Below are positions 28,988-38,566 of a stretch of 64,000 nucleotides of DNA, piece by piece. The notes under the pieces are model-generated. The model saw only the letters and a program-made list of their open reading frames with translations. It was not told the DNA's origin and made no database searches. The DNA is from Microbacteriaceae bacterium MWH-Ta3. GTDB taxonomy: Bacteria > Actinomycetota > Actinomycetes > Actinomycetales > Microbacteriaceae. Location: positions 434,001 through 498,000 of the forward strand of contig QBKD01000001.1 in the NCBI GenBank assembly GCA_003053925.1. The letters run 5' to 3'. How positions within the stretch are numbered: position 1 is the stretch's first letter; the number at the start of each line of letters is the position of its first letter. The position numbers and the translations under genes are program-made.

Positions 28988-29018
28988 GTTCAATTGTAAA
29001 TCCTCGCGGGAGCCCTCT

Positions 29019-29304
29019 GCGCGAAAATTACAACAGGCGGTCCCTTGCCGTGGCTCCCCCTCGCGAAAAATTACAACGGGTTACCCCATGCGTGGCTCCC
29101 GCTCGCGAAAAATTACAACGAAACGCGGTGACAGCCGCGTTTTTCCTTTTCCGACCCCGTTGGTTGCAAAAATTCGCGTGCTGGGCAGACGGTGGGCGCC
29201 ATCGGTAGCAAAAATTTGCGAGCTGGGCGGGCGGTGGCCGCCACCGGTTGGAAAAATTTGCGCGCCACGCGGGCGGTGGCCGCCATCGGTTGGAAAAATT
29301 TGCG
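29019..29304 (+). repeat. Inverted-arm element with half-site array, locus D
   Basis: Three left arms (CAAC at 29031, 29074, 29116) face four right arms (GTTG/GTAG at 29163, 29205, 29247, 29289). The core is 29104-29178 with the 43-nt gap and a hairpin AAACGCGG/CCGCGTTT. Steps between like arms are 43, 42 and 42, 42, 42. The right-hand units repeat GCGGTGGCCGCCA between arms. The array stops 21 bases before the stop codon of the next gene. Confidence 0.9.
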
Positions 29305-29325
29305 CGCCACGCGGGCACTGGGCGC

Positions 29326-29955
29326 TTACGACAGCAGGCTGTTCCGCGCAAGCGCTGCGCATGCCGCAAAGTCTCGGGCAAATTCCGAGAGCGTCTGTGC
29401 GCGGTCGGTAAACTGCGCGGCACGTTCCGGTGCGTTGGCATCCGCCTCGAAGGCCAGGGCGGTTAGGCCGTGGGCGCTGATTCGACAGAAAGCCGAGGCA
29501 CGATCCAGCGCCGTCGCCAGATCGCCGGTGAATGCGCCTCGAAGTATGTCATCGGCAAGGGACCGGATCTCGTCGGGGCCAGTGGGTGTGCGGGCGCCAG
29601 CCACGACTTCGTCGATGGTGGGCAGAGACGCGACGCCCGCCCGATAGGAATCGGCGGTAGTGTCGGCATGCGCGACGATGCTGGCGTGCACTAGATACAG
29701 TCGCCACAATGCACCGGGCAGAGTGTGTGCGGGGGCGGCGGACCACAACTCGGCAACCTCGTCTACGCCGTGCACGTGCGTGTAGGCCAACAAGCGTTCG
29801 ACGGTTTCCTGGTCAATTCCTGCCCGAATGCGCGCCAGTAGCGCTGCCGCCGTGTCGTGTGCGGCCTGAAGCCGAAGCGCGGGATCGATGTCGCCGATAA
29901 ACGCATCGAATTCCACAGACTCCAGGGTGACGGGCCGGCGGGGTGTCTTGCGCAT
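29326..29955 (-). CDS. Helical hypothetical protein flanked by inverted repeat arrays
   Basis: A 209-residue soluble protein I do not recognise. It is Ala-rich and largely helical (RLQAAHDTAAALLARIRAGI, TVERLLAYTHVHGVDEVAELW, LPGALWRLYLVHASIVAH, FARDFAACAALARNSLL), without signal peptide or membrane segment. Codon use is like its neighbours, so it is probably a real gene. It is bracketed by repeat loci D and E, whose facing parts form a 118-bp inverted repeat. It is convergent with mutT1. Confidence 0.75.
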   Translation of the reverse strand: MRKTPRRPVTLESVEFDAFIGDIDPALRLQAAHDTAAALLARIRAGIDQETVERLLAYTHVHGVDEVAELWSAAPAHTLPGALWRLYLVHASIVAHADTTADSYRAGVASLPTIDEVVAGARTPTGPDEIRSLADDILRGAFTGDLATALDRASAFCRISAHGLTALAFEADANAPERAAQFTDRAQTLSEFARDFAACAALARNSLLS

Positions 29956-30002
29956 TCTTCGAGCCTAAACCTGGATTCGAGTCGCCGGCATCCCGAGTGG
30001 CT

Positions 30003-30161
30003 CGCGAATTTCTGCAACCAACGGTGGTCACAGCTCAGGTGGCTCGCGAATTTCTGCTACCGATGGCGCCCACCGTCTGCCCAGCACGCGAATTTTTGCA
30101 ACCAACGGGGTCGGAAAAGGAAAAACGCGGCTTTCACCGCGTTGCGTTGTAATTTTTCGTG
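30003..30161 (-). repeat. Inverted-arm element with half-site array, locus E (opposite orientation)
   Basis: Read on the plus strand, three arms CGCGAATTTYTGC(A/T)AC (CAAC-type anchors at 30015, 30057 and 30099) step by 42 and 42 bp, then the partner arm GTTGTAATTTTTCGTG follows at 30146 after the 43-nt gap. The core is 30087-30161 with hairpin AACGCGG/CCGCGTT. Positions 30042-30159 are the reverse complement of 29106-29223 with only four mismatches. Confidence 0.9.
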
Positions 30162-30199
30162 GGTGAATCCAGCCCGGAAGCGCGGACAGACCCGGAAAC

Positions 30200-31159
30200 C
30201 TAGGGCAGGGCCAGCCGCGCGACAATTGCGCGATGATCGGTGCCCGCGACTTCGTAAAACTCGGTGGATTCCACCACGAAGTTATCCGATGCCAGCACGT
30301 GGTCCAGAGTCAGCACGGGCAGCGGCACGGGTTCGTGCGGCCAACTGGTGCGCTGGAAGCCCCACAGGGTTTGCTCGGCGGCGTCGATCAACCCTGCATT
30401 GCGCACCGAATCGAAGGGGCCGTGGCCACGCGAGGCGTTGAAATCACCGCCGATAATGAGGTTCGACCCGGCCATCGACGCCACAAAATCGCCCAGCGCC
30501 AGGTGGTCGGCGCGCCAGCGATCGCGGTTCGACAGCGGCGAATACATGTGCGAGCTCACCACGGTGACGGTCACGCCATTGACGGTTGTTTCGGCGGCTA
30601 GCAGCGGGAATGTCCCACCCTCGATGCGCCGCGGGTTCGCAAGCGGCGTCTTCGACCAAATGTCCCCGCCGCTCAGCCACAATTCGTCGTCCACGAAGTA
30701 CGAGTAGGGATACATTTCGGCGAGCCCCGCCTCGATGTATGCAGCACGATTGATATCGCCCATCTCAGACAACATCACAACGTCGGGGTCGGCGTCGCGG
30801 ATGGCGTCAATCACGCTGGTGGCATCGGCGCTTTGCACATATGCGTTCAGTGCGAAAACGGTAATCCGAGGCGCGTCCGCCGGGATTGCGGCCGGCCACT
30901 GCGGGAACACAGCGAAGGTGATTCCCGCGAAAAGTACGAGCACCAAGCTGAGTGCGGCATAGAGGCGCGCCCGCGCGATGAGCGCCACTACCGCGGTGAC
31001 GGCGGCCCCGACGGGGATCCATGGCGCCAGCGCTGTGGCCAGAATCGCTGGCGTCGAACCGTCGTTATTGACCTGTGTGAAGATGAACCAACCTGCGAGC
31101 ACAATGAGCGCGGCCAGTGCGGTGGCGCGCAGGATGCGGCGTCGAAGGGAGTTCACCAC
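30200..31159 (-). CDS. Membrane-anchored endonuclease/exonuclease/phosphatase family protein
   Basis: A 319-residue protein. Three hydrophobic segments occupy the first 90 residues, followed by an EEP-fold domain: ITVFALNAYVQ, DPDVVMLSEMGD (metal-binding Glu), VVSSHMYSPLSNRDRW, LIIGGDFNASRGH and LDHVLASDNF with GTDHRAIVA at the end. Members cleave phosphodiesters in nucleic acids or lipids; the membrane anchor suggests an extracytoplasmic target. The start is followed closely upstream by the tRNA-Lys promoter region. Confidence 0.88.
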   Translation of the reverse strand: MVNSLRRRILRATALAALIVLAGWFIFTQVNNDGSTPAILATALAPWIPVGAAVTAVVALIARARLYAALSLVLVLFAGITFAVFPQWPAAIPADAPRITVFALNAYVQSADATSVIDAIRDADPDVVMLSEMGDINRAAYIEAGLAEMYPYSYFVDDELWLSGGDIWSKTPLANPRRIEGGTFPLLAAETTVNGVTVTVVSSHMYSPLSNRDRWRADHLALGDFVASMAGSNLIIGGDFNASRGHGPFDSVRNAGLIDAAEQTLWGFQRTSWPHEPVPLPVLTLDHVLASDNFVVESTEFYEVAGTDHRAIVARLALP

Positions 31160-31224
31160 TCAACGCTAACCCATGCGTGTGCCCGTTTTGGCAGACAGTA
31201 GAATGGGTCGAGCGCCAAGTGCGC

Positions 31225-31285
<61 letters not shown>

Positions 31286-31297
<12 letters not shown>

Positions 31298-31511
31298 CGA
31301 AATCCCTGCACTTTGTGCGGGGATTTCGTGGTTCCGGCACGGGCTCGAACCGGTCGTTCGATGGGCCCACGCCGCCGGTAACGAACGATTCATCGAATCG
31401 GTCGTCCGTGCGGTGGGGACCGACGGGGCCTACGAAATCCCTGCACTCGGTGCGGGAATTGTGTGGTTCCGGCACGGGCTCGAACCGATCGTTCGATGGG
31501 CCCACGCCGCC
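31286..31511 (+). repeat. 135-bp tandem duplication carrying the tRNA-Lys 3' end
   Basis: CGACGGGGCCTACGAAATCC at 31286 recurs at 31421, and similarity continues to 31376 and 31511, with an offset of 135 bp throughout. The copied block contains the last 11 bases of tRNA-Lys, its terminator hairpin and a GGCACGGGCTCGAACCG segment. The second terminator copy has lost pairing. A tandem duplication is the simplest reading; a remnant of tRNA-targeted integration is possible. Confidence 0.75.
31298..31328 (+). terminator. Terminator after tRNA-Lys
   Basis: CGAAATCCC and GGGATTTCG pair around an inner GCAC/GTGC stem directly after the tRNA. There is no T tract. Confidence 0.75.
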
Positions 31512-31523
31512 CACCGCAGCCCG

Positions 31524-33332
31524 CTAAACCAGCGAGTCGCGCCATGCGCGGTGCAGGGTGGCGAACCGGCCGGTTCCCGCAAGTAGTTCGGCGGTGGGGC
31601 CGTCCTCGACAATCCGTCCGGAGTCCATCACCAGAACACGGTTCGCCGTGGCCACGGTCGAGAGGCGGTGGGCGATGATGATCGCCGTGCGACCGGCAAG
31701 AAGAGTGGACAGCCCACGTTGGATGAGGCGCTCGCTGGGCATGTCGAGTGATGCCGTGGCCTCGTCGAGGATCAGCACGCGCGGGTCGGCGATGAACGCG
31801 CGGCAGAACGACACCAGCTGGCGTTGCCCGGCCGAGAGCTTGTTGCCGCGTTTGTTGACATCGGTGTCATAGCCTTCGGGCAGTGCCGCGATGAAGTCGT
31901 GGGCACCCACGGCCTGAGCGGCACGAATGATGTCGTCCTCGGTGGCGTCGGGTTTGCCCATGCGAATGTTGTCAGCGACGCTGCCAGAGAACAGGTAGGC
32001 CTCTTGGGTTACGAGGGTGACGGCGCGGCGCACATCGGCGTCGGCGATGCCGCGCAGGTCGCGACCGTCGAGCGTGACCGTGCCGCTGGTGGGGTCGTAG
32101 AACCGCGCAATGATTTTGGCCAGAGTCGATTTGCCCGCACCCGTTGCACCCACTAGCGCAACGGTCTCGCCCGCATGAATCGTCAACGAGAACTCGGGCA
32201 ACACAACGGCGTCGGGCGTGTAGGCGAACGACACATCGCGCAGTTCGATATCGCCCCTGGTGGCCACGAAAGGCTCGGGGTTGCGCGGCTCGGCGACCGA
32301 CGGTTGCTCTTCCAGGAAGCCCGAAATCTTTTCCAGTGCGGCCGAGGCGGACTGGAACGAGTTGTAGAACATGGCCAGGCCCTCGATGGGTCCAAAGAAT
32401 CGGCGCGTGTACAGAACGACGGCCAGCAATGCGCCCACCGCAAGCCCGCCTTCGATTACGCGGAATGCTCCCAGTAACAAGACGGTGGCCACGGTAAGGC
32501 TGCCAATTACCTTGAGCGTCGGTTCGTAGATTCCAAAAACCTGGATGGTTCGGCGGGTGGCTTCGCGGTAGTCCTCTACCTTTTCCGCATAGGTTTCGTT
32601 ATTGACCGGCTCACGGCGGAATGATTTGACGGCGCGGATACCCGTCATGGTCTCTACGAACTGAATGATCAGCCGCGTCGAGTAAATGCGCGAGGCACGG
32701 AATTCGCGCCTCGATGCCGCCGAAAACCACCACGTGATTAGCGCAACGGGCACCATCGCCACGACCAATGGAATGCCGCTCAGAGGGTCTATCCACACGA
32801 GCGCGATGGCGGTAAACAGCAGGAACAGAATTCCCGACACCAGGCTGCTGAGCCCGCCATTCAGCAGTTCACCCAGCGTGTCCACGTCGCTGGTTTGGCG
32901 CGCGATGATGCGGCCCGAGGTGTATCGCTCGTGAAATTCGAGGCTCAACCGCTGCGTGTGGGCAAAAATCCTGCGGCGCAATTCCGCCAGCACATCCTGG
33001 CTGATGGCAATCGACCATCGCGTGTACAGCGCAAGAAAGACGGATGCGCCGAGGCCCGACAAGAGGAAGCCCGCGGTAATGAGGATGATGGGAAGAAAAT
33101 CACGGTCCTCGACTGCCGCGGGGAACCCGGTGTCGAATCCGCGTGCGATGAGCGCCGGGCCCGCCACCTGGAGTGCCGTGCTGACGAGAACGAACAATAC
33201 GGTGATTCCGAATCGGGCGCGATGCGGGCGAATCAGTTCGCGCAGCAGCATTGTCGAGCGCTGGCGGACTTGCGTGTTTTCGCGTTTCGTGAGGTCTTGG
33301 CGGTCTTCGCCGCCCACTCCAAATGTGCTCAT
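31524..33332 (-). CDS. ABC exporter subunit with canonical ATPase site
   Basis: A 602-residue type IV ABC half-transporter: six membrane helices (about 30-310), then a nucleotide-binding domain with Walker [11 protein letters not shown]-loop VTQEAYLF, signature LSAGQRQ, Walker B VLILDEA and H-loop IIAHRLSTV. All catalytic residues are present. It overlaps the upstream partner gene by four bases (ATGA) and so probably forms a heterodimer with it. Such actinobacterial pairs export lipids, peptides or drugs; the cargo is unknown. Confidence 0.93.
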   Translation of the reverse strand: MSTFGVGGEDRQDLTKRENTQVRQRSTMLLRELIRPHRARFGITVLFVLVSTALQVAGPALIARGFDTGFPAAVEDRDFLPIILITAGFLLSGLGASVFLALYTRWSIAISQDVLAELRRRIFAHTQRLSLEFHERYTSGRIIARQTSDVDTLGELLNGGLSSLVSGILFLLFTAIALVWIDPLSGIPLVVAMVPVALITWWFSAASRREFRASRIYSTRLIIQFVETMTGIRAVKSFRREPVNNETYAEKVEDYREATRRTIQVFGIYEPTLKVIGSLTVATVLLLGAFRVIEGGLAVGALLAVVLYTRRFFGPIEGLAMFYNSFQSASAALEKISGFLEEQPSVAEPRNPEPFVATRGDIELRDVSFAYTPDAVVLPEFSLTIHAGETVALVGATGAGKSTLAKIIARFYDPTSGTVTLDGRDLRGIADADVRRAVTLVTQEAYLFSGSVADNIRMGKPDATEDDIIRAAQAVGAHDFIAALPEGYDTDVNKRGNKLSAGQRQLVSFCRAFIADPRVLILDEATASLDMPSERLIQRGLSTLLAGRTAIIIAHRLSTVATANRVLVMDSGRIVEDGPTAELLAGTGRFATLHRAWRDSLV

Positions 33333-35146
33333 CGGGATTCCTCCGCGGGCCGTTCGTCGTCGATGAACGACGAGATCACGTGGCGATAAGCCGACGAGGT
33401 GGCCAACAATTCTGTGTGCGTTCCCACCGCGGCAATGCGGCCGTTGTCCAACAGAGCCACGCGGTCGGCCAACATGACGGTGCTTGGTCGGTGGGCAACG
33501 ACAAGGGCGGTGGTCGTCGCAAGTACGCGCCGTAGTGCGGCCTCGACACGCGCCTCGGTTTCGACGTCTAGCGCCGAGAGCGGGTCATCGAGCACCAGCA
33601 CGTGTGGCGCGGCAGCTATCGCGCGAGCCAACGCAAGGCGCTGGCGCTGGCCGCCGGACAGGCTCTGCCCCTGTTCACCAATCACTGTCTCGACGCCGTC
33701 CGGTAAATCGAAGACGAACGTGGCCTCGGCAATATCGAGGGCTTGGTGCAGCACCGCCGTGGCGTCGTCGCTCGTGGTGTCGGTCAGATCGGTTCGACCC
33801 AGCAGCACGTTGTTGCGCACGCTATCCGAAAACAGTGTGGGGTCCTCAAACGCCATGGCGATGCGCGTGCGCAGGTCCACCAAATCCATCACACGCACAT
33901 CGGTGCCGTCCAGCAACACCCGCCCCTGCGTGACGTCATACATGCGCGCGGGTAAAGCAGTCAATGTAGTTTTCCCCGACCCCGTGGAACCGACGAGTGC
34001 CATCGTTTCGCCCGGGCGAATCTCGAGGTCGATGCCATCCAGCAGGTCGGGCCGGTCGGCGGGCGTGCCGGGGTAACGGAAGTGCACGCCCTCGAACACC
34101 AACGAGCCGGCAGTGCCACTCGGCGTCTGCGGCTTTTCCGGATTCACAATGGTGTTCTTCTGGTCCAGCACCTCGAAGATACGCGCAAGCCCGCTGTGCG
34201 CCTCGAGTGCCAACGCCATCAAATAGCCGACCGATTCGATGGGGCCAGCCAGTACCGCCGCGGTGGCGAAGAACGCGAAGAGCTGCCCGCGGGTGACGTC
34301 GCCCTCGGCGGCAAGCCACACACCCGTCAACAGGCATACCGCCAGCGCGAAGTCAGGAACCCACACCAGCCAAAACCCCAGGGTGGCTTTCGCGTTGCCC
34401 TTCACGACCTCTAACCGACGGCCGCGATCGGCCTGACTGGCGAAACTCGAGAGGGCGTCGGGGCCACGGCCAAAGGACCGCAGGACTCGAATGCCGTGCA
34501 CCGATTCCTCGACCGAGGTGGCGACATCACCCCACTGGTCTTGCGCGGATCGGGACAGCCCTGCATACCGATTACGGAACCGTGAACCAAAGATGAACAT
34601 GGGGGCCGAGCACACGAGAAAGACGATGGCCAGCAGCGGACTCCAGGTGAAAAGGATCGCCACACCCATCACGATGGTGATGGCATTGGCCACAAGCAGC
34701 ACAAAACCAAAGGACATCCATCGACGCGTGAGGCTGACATCGCTGTTTGCTCGTGACAGCAACTGGCCGCTTTGCCATTGGTCGTGGAATGCCACGGGAA
34801 GGGCCTGCAAATGGTTATAGATGGTGTTCCGCAGCCGCGAATCGATGCGCGTGCCGGGCGCCAAGACGGTAACCCGGCGCAGGAAGATGAAGGCCGCCTC
34901 GAGTAATCCCAAAAGTGCCACCAGGCCGGCGGCCCACCAGATATCCGCTGGGTTTCCCGAGGCCAGGGGGCCGTCCACCAGGCGCTCCAACACCAGCGGA
35001 ATACCCAAAGCGAAGCCGCTGGACACCAGCGCAATGACCATACCCAGAACGAGCCGATTCATATCGGCACCAGCGAACGGAACGATTCGGGCCAAGCCGC
35101 GAACGATACCGAGGTCCTTCACGGGACGTTCAGAATGAGTATTCAT
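33329..35146 (-). CDS. ABC exporter subunit with degenerate ATPase site
   Basis: A 605-residue partner of the previous gene: N-terminal six-helix domain and an NBD with Walker [10 protein letters not shown], signature LSGGQRQR and H-region VVAHRPSTV. Walker B reads LVLDDP, so the catalytic Glu is Asp, and the Q-loop position reads AFEDPTLF, lacking the usual Gln. This asymmetry is typical of heterodimeric exporters such as TmrAB, in which one site is non-hydrolytic. Its ATG at 35146 is about 75 bases from the divergent esterase. Confidence 0.93.
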   Translation of the reverse strand: MNTHSERPVKDLGIVRGLARIVPFAGADMNRLVLGMVIALVSSGFALGIPLVLERLVDGPLASGNPADIWWAAGLVALLGLLEAAFIFLRRVTVLAPGTRIDSRLRNTIYNHLQALPVAFHDQWQSGQLLSRANSDVSLTRRWMSFGFVLLVANAITIVMGVAILFTWSPLLAIVFLVCSAPMFIFGSRFRNRYAGLSRSAQDQWGDVATSVEESVHGIRVLRSFGRGPDALSSFASQADRGRRLEVVKGNAKATLGFWLVWVPDFALAVCLLTGVWLAAEGDVTRGQLFAFFATAAVLAGPIESVGYLMALALEAHSGLARIFEVLDQKNTIVNPEKPQTPSGTAGSLVFEGVHFRYPGTPADRPDLLDGIDLEIRPGETMALVGSTGSGKTTLTALPARMYDVTQGRVLLDGTDVRVMDLVDLRTRIAMAFEDPTLFSDSVRNNVLLGRTDLTDTTSDDATAVLHQALDIAEATFVFDLPDGVETVIGEQGQSLSGGQRQRLALARAIAAAPHVLVLDDPLSALDVETEARVEAALRRVLATTTALVVAHRPSTVMLADRVALLDNGRIAAVGTHTELLATSSAYRHVISSFIDDERPAEESR

Positions 35147-35220
35147 GGGTGAATCTGAAGTCTAGCCCGATTGGGGATGCGGCGGCATGTGACTGTAGCG
35201 CTGGCCGTCAGAATAGAAGC

Positions 35221-35856
35221 ATGACCTACGAGATGACCGACTGGATTACCTCGGATAACTTTGCTGCGGCAGCGCCCGATTCACCTGTCCTGGTGTTGAC
35301 TCACGGCTATGGGTCGAATGAACGCGACCTGCCCGGAATCGCAGAATGGCTGGGAACTGGCCTGCCGTGGGTATCGCTGCGCGCGCCTCTGGCATTGCCT
35401 TCGGGCGGCTTTGCCTGGTTCCCCATCACCACACCCTTGAACCCTTCGGCCAACGACGTCGAGCCCAGCACCGCGGCGCTGTGGCACTGGATTGATGCCC
35501 ATATCTCGCCTCATGCGCCACTCATCCCCCTCGGCTTCTCGCAGGGCGGCTTGATGGCCACGCAACTGTTGCGCACCCGACCCGATCGCATCGGTCGCAC
35601 GGTGGTGTTGGCAGGATTCGTCACGGCCGCCGCACAACCGGCCGACGCGGACCTCACCCGGTCTCGACCGCCCGTCTTGTGGGCACGCGGAGAGCAGGAT
35701 ACGGTGATCACCCCGCAGGCTGTGGGCCGCGCCTCGGAATTCCTGCATTCCCATTCCACGCTCACCGAGCGCACATATCCAGGGCTGGGGCATTCCGTCG
35801 ACGAGCGCGTACTGGCCGATGTGCGCGAATTCCTGAAAGCGCCATCTGCCTCGTGA
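35221..35856 (+). CDS. Alpha/beta-hydrolase, carboxylesterase/phospholipase type
   Basis: A protein of about 211 residues. VLTHGYGSNERDL supplies the oxyanion region, PLGFSQGGLMA the nucleophile Ser, RGEQDTVI the Asp and GLGHSVDERV the His, the triad of the carboxylesterase 2 family. The natural substrate is unknown. The ATG at 35221 is preceded by CAGAAT-N6 and no ribosome site, pointing to a leaderless mRNA; an upstream frame extension to 35149 is not conserved-looking. Confidence 0.87.
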   Translation: MTYEMTDWITSDNFAAAAPDSPVLVLTHGYGSNERDLPGIAEWLGTGLPWVSLRAPLALPSGGFAWFPITTPLNPSANDVEPSTAALWHWIDAHISPHAPLIPLGFSQGGLMATQLLRTRPDRIGRTVVLAGFVTAAAQPADADLTRSRPPVLWARGEQDTVITPQAVGRASEFLHSHSTLTERTYPGLGHSVDERVLADVREFLKAPSAS

Positions 35857-35868
35857 CACAATATTGCT

Positions 35869-36243
35869 GTGACCGAAAAAGACCTGATTGACCTGTGGAA
35901 TCGCGCGCGAACTCACCTGGTGATCGCGCAGCTGGCACCCACGTTTCTGCTAATTACGACAGTGGGCCTGGTGCCTGCAATTCGCGAGTCAGGTACCGCG
36001 ACGGTCCTGGCGGCATGGGGCATCCTGTTGGCTTCGGGGATCCTGGGCGCCCTGGTGGAATTTTCTGCGGCACACGAGGCTCAGGCCATCGCCCGCGACC
36101 TGAATCAGATTCCCGGCCGCAGTGCCGTGGCCGCGCGAATTGTGTCGACGGCGCGCTGGCTGCATGTGGCGAAGTTCGTCACGCCCACCATCTTTATCGG
36201 AATTTTTGCTGCGCTGACCGCGGCATTGTTCAACGCACGCTAG
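35869..36243 (+). CDS. Small membrane protein, hypothetical
   Basis: A 124-residue protein with three to four hydrophobic segments (LAPTFLLITTVGLVPAI, TVLAAWGILLASGILGALVEF, FVTPTIFIGIFAALTAALF). A short cytoplasmic helix (AAHEAQAIARDLNQIPGR) separates them. It starts at a GTG 12 bases after the esterase gene and is likely co-transcribed. I recognise no family. Confidence 0.75.
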   Translation: MTEKDLIDLWNRARTHLVIAQLAPTFLLITTVGLVPAIRESGTATVLAAWGILLASGILGALVEFSAAHEAQAIARDLNQIPGRSAVAARIVSTARWLHVAKFVTPTIFIGIFAALTAALFNAR

Positions 36244-36276
36244 ACCGACAGGCGCCCACACGGTCGTTACGGAAAT

Positions 36277-36324
36277 CCGAAGGATTCGCACTCAGGCCGC
36301 ATTCGTGCTTCGTAGCATGCGAGC
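36277..36324 (+). promoter_or_regulatory. Conserved upstream region of surface-protein gene 1
   Basis: CCGAAGGATTCGCACTCAGG begins 48 bases before the ATG. The same motif lies 48 bases before the surface-protein gene at 37486. TAGCAT (36313-36318) precedes the start by six bases and can act as the -10 of a leaderless transcript. Confidence 0.6.
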
Positions 36325-37347
36325 ATGAACAAATTTATTTCTGCCCCTGTGGCACTCATTCTCGCGGCGGGCTCGGTTTTTGCCGGCACCACTGCCGCAT
36401 CAGCGGCATCCGGCTTCACCGGCGGGACTGTCCTTGCGGGCGACAGTTCCAATGGCACCTACTGGGACTTCTCTGACCAGAATGGCGAAATCGGTCACTC
36501 GTTCCCCGTTGTTGACGGCGCAGCGTGGGGTTGGGTTGCCCACTACGACGGCACCCTGATGGTTGACGGTGGGCGCCTGTCCTACGACGGTCCCTTCGAC
36601 ATCACCACCGACGAAAACCTCGACCAGGTCATCACCGGCGTGGGAATGTTTGGCTCGTTGGACGCTGCGGTGGAATACCGCGTATATGCCGAGGGCGACC
36701 TCATGCGACAGGTCTTTGTGCTGACCAACAACACGGCAGACGCCATCACGTTCACCCCGTCGGTGAACGAAGACATCTCGGATGTGTGGAGCAATTCGGC
36801 AACCACCAGCAGCGGTGACATTCTTCTGACCACTGCCGACTATTGGTACACACAATTCAATTCGGCGTATGGCGAAGGGGCCACCCCCTCGTACACCGGC
36901 GTCTACTCAAAGTTCTGGGGTGCGCCCGATCACCTCACCGTGGTCAGCGTCGACCCCGAGCTTTCGCTGACCGACTACACCTCGGGTGAGGTCGTCTTTG
37001 GCGACATCACCATCGAGCCCGGCGAGTCGTACCAGTGGATTATGTTCCACAGCATCGCCACATATGACGTGACAGGCGACGATGCGGCGCGCGACATCGC
37101 GGCAATCGCCGCTGGCGAGGCTGCCCGCGCCGAACTGGGAGGCGCAAGCCCCAGCCTCGATGGCAGCGAGCGTCTGACGCGCGGACTCGATATGGCAATC
37201 AACTCGAACTGGTTCTCGGTTGAAGTGCCCGAGGAAGCCGAGCTTGCGGAAACGGGTATCAACACACCGGCGTACCTGCTGAGCGCCGGCGCCATGATTG
37301 CATTTGCCGCAGCTGTGCGTGTAGCTGCACGTCGTCGCGACAGCTAA
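36325..37347 (+). CDS. Sortase-anchored surface protein (LAETG), function unknown
   Basis: A 340-residue exported protein. The signal peptide ends near TTAASAAS (about 27). The mature domain is beta-rich and Trp/Tyr-rich (TYWDFSDQNGEIGHSFPV, YTQFNSAYGEG, SKFWGAPDHLTVVSVDP). The C terminus has LAETG (307-311), a hydrophobic segment and the basic tail RRRDS, a class E sortase signal. No sortase gene is in the window. It shares its upstream motif with the next gene, and a two-component system follows. Confidence 0.88.
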   Translation: MNKFISAPVALILAAGSVFAGTTAASAASGFTGGTVLAGDSSNGTYWDFSDQNGEIGHSFPVVDGAAWGWVAHYDGTLMVDGGRLSYDGPFDITTDENLDQVITGVGMFGSLDAAVEYRVYAEGDLMRQVFVLTNNTADAITFTPSVNEDISDVWSNSATTSSGDILLTTADYWYTQFNSAYGEGATPSYTGVYSKFWGAPDHLTVVSVDPELSLTDYTSGEVVFGDITIEPGESYQWIMFHSIATYDVTGDDAARDIAAIAAGEAARAELGGASPSLDGSERLTRGLDMAINSNWFSVEVPEEAELAETGINTPAYLLSAGAMIAFAAAVRVAARRRDS

Positions 37348-37360
37348 TACCTAACGACTG

Positions 37361-37403
37361 CTGGGCCTTGTGCATCTGGGGGTGCGCAAGGCCCAGTTTT
37401 TTT
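37361..37403 (+). terminator. Terminator after surface-protein gene 1
   Basis: CTGGGCCTTGTGC and GCGCAAGGCCCAG form a 12-pair stem followed by seven T residues, a strong intrinsic terminator. Confidence 0.95.
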
Positions 37404-37425
37404 ACACGCACAACGCGAACGACGG

Positions 37426-37485
37426 CTCTTCGGATAGCCGAAGGATTCCCACCCTGGGCCACTGTGTTCTTCGTAACCTACAAAG
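37426..37485 (+). promoter_or_regulatory. Conserved upstream region of surface-protein gene 2
   Basis: CTTCGG-ATAG-CCGAAG forms an inverted repeat that runs into CCGAAGGATTCCCACCCTGG, 48 bases from the ATG as in gene 1. TAACCT lies six bases before the start. A related palindrome, GCTTCA-GTAGAC-TGAAGC followed by CCACCCTGCG, precedes the third paralogue at 54445. Confidence 0.6.
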
Positions 37486-38502
37486 ATGAACACTCGTATT
37501 GTCACGTCCGCGCTTCTTGCGCTGGGACTCGTCACCCTTGCGGGCACCGCACCCGCACACGCTGCCGTCGGCGCACTGCCCGAAGGCCAAACCATGTACG
37601 CAATCTCGTGCGACAACGGCCCGACGGAAAGCCCCGTCAATTCGGGAACTTTGTTCTCGATTGATCCCACCACTGCCGCGCTCACTCGCGTAGGCGATGG
37701 GACCGTTGGTCTCAATAACAGTGGCTGCGCTGGTCAGGGTGCAGTCAACCCCGTTGATGGCACTTACTACTACCTGTCCTGGGATTTCCCGGGTGTGATG
37801 AACGCGCTGGCGGTCATGGACCTCGAAACAGGTGAATCCACACTGGTTGGCCCGCTGTCGTATAACGGCACCCCCTTTGTGAATTCTTACGCTATCGCCA
37901 TTGACTCCGCAGGGAACGCGGTCTTGACCTCGCGAATTCCCGGCGAGGACGTTGTGGGACTCTTTGCGCTGAACCTTACCGATGGAACAACGGAACTCAT
38001 TGGCACGATCGCAGATGGAACTAACGGGCAACGTCGACCATACGCACTGTCCTTTGACAACTCCGATCGCTTGTTCGCAGTCGACTCCTCAAATTCGAAC
38101 GAACTTCTCGAAATCAGCACGGTTGACGGATCTATCGTGAGTTCCTCAACGGAGCTGTCCGATCTGGGTGGCATCTACACGATGGCATTCGACGCAGACA
38201 ACACGCTGTGGATGCAGTCAGACGTGGAATTGGTGTCGGCGAGCATTACCGATTTGTCAACTCGGTCCGAGCTGCTCCAGTTCACGATTTCGGGATATCC
38301 CAACTATGGATACTTCACCGAGTCAATCGTGATTGCGGGCAGTGGCCCCGCGCCCACCGAAGAGGAAGAACCCGAGACCGGTGGCGTGACCGAGCTGGCC
38401 GATACCGGTGCAGGCAACACCACCGCAATTGCGGGTTACGCACTGGGCGGAATAGCCCTGGCGCTAATCGCAACCCGCACCGCCCGCCGCACGCGGGCCT
38501 AG
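37486..38502 (+). CDS. Sortase-anchored surface protein (LADTG), beta-propeller-like
   Basis: A 338-residue exported protein. The signal peptide ends at APAHA (about 26). The mature part has repeating blades such as GTLFSIDPTTAALTRVG, NALAVMDLETGESTLVG and GLFALNLTDGTTELIG, suggesting a six- or seven-bladed propeller. The LADTG motif (304-308), membrane segment and RRTRA tail form a sortase signal. It is a paralogue of the protein at 54445 (ALPEGQTMYAISCD versus ALPSGETLYAIDCD). Ligand unknown. Confidence 0.88.
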   Translation: MNTRIVTSALLALGLVTLAGTAPAHAAVGALPEGQTMYAISCDNGPTESPVNSGTLFSIDPTTAALTRVGDGTVGLNNSGCAGQGAVNPVDGTYYYLSWDFPGVMNALAVMDLETGESTLVGPLSYNGTPFVNSYAIAIDSAGNAVLTSRIPGEDVVGLFALNLTDGTTELIGTIADGTNGQRRPYALSFDNSDRLFAVDSSNSNELLEISTVDGSIVSSSTELSDLGGIYTMAFDADNTLWMQSDVELVSASITDLSTRSELLQFTISGYPNYGYFTESIVIAGSGPAPTEEEEPETGGVTELADTGAGNTTAIAGYALGGIALALIATRTARRTRA

Positions 38503-38514
38503 CGGTTCAACCCA

Positions 38515-38555
38515 GCCGGGCCTTCTCGTTCAAACGAGAAGGCCCGGCGCGTTTT
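38515..38555 (+). terminator. Terminator after surface-protein gene 2
   Basis: GCCGGGCCTTCTCGTT and AACGAGAAGGCCCGGC form a perfect 16-bp stem with a two-base spacer, followed by GCGTTTTA. Confidence 0.93.
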
Positions 38556-38566
38556 AGGTTATAGAC

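Larger units (their letters stand above)
28881..29325. other. Intergenic stretch between mutT1 and the helical orphan gene
   Basis: These 445 bases hold a hairpin CCTCACTT/AAGTGAAGG (28882-28900), an 88-base segment with closing 12-bp arms (28900-28987) and the whole of repeat locus D (29019-29304). No protein gene is convincing; open frames here are by-products of the 42-bp period. Confidence 0.75.

Noticed and set aside
29019-30161. Repetitive short proteins with FFQPMAATAR- or REFLQPT-like peptides
   Set aside because: These frames lie wholly within loci D and E; the peptide repeat is a result of the 42-bp period being a multiple of three.
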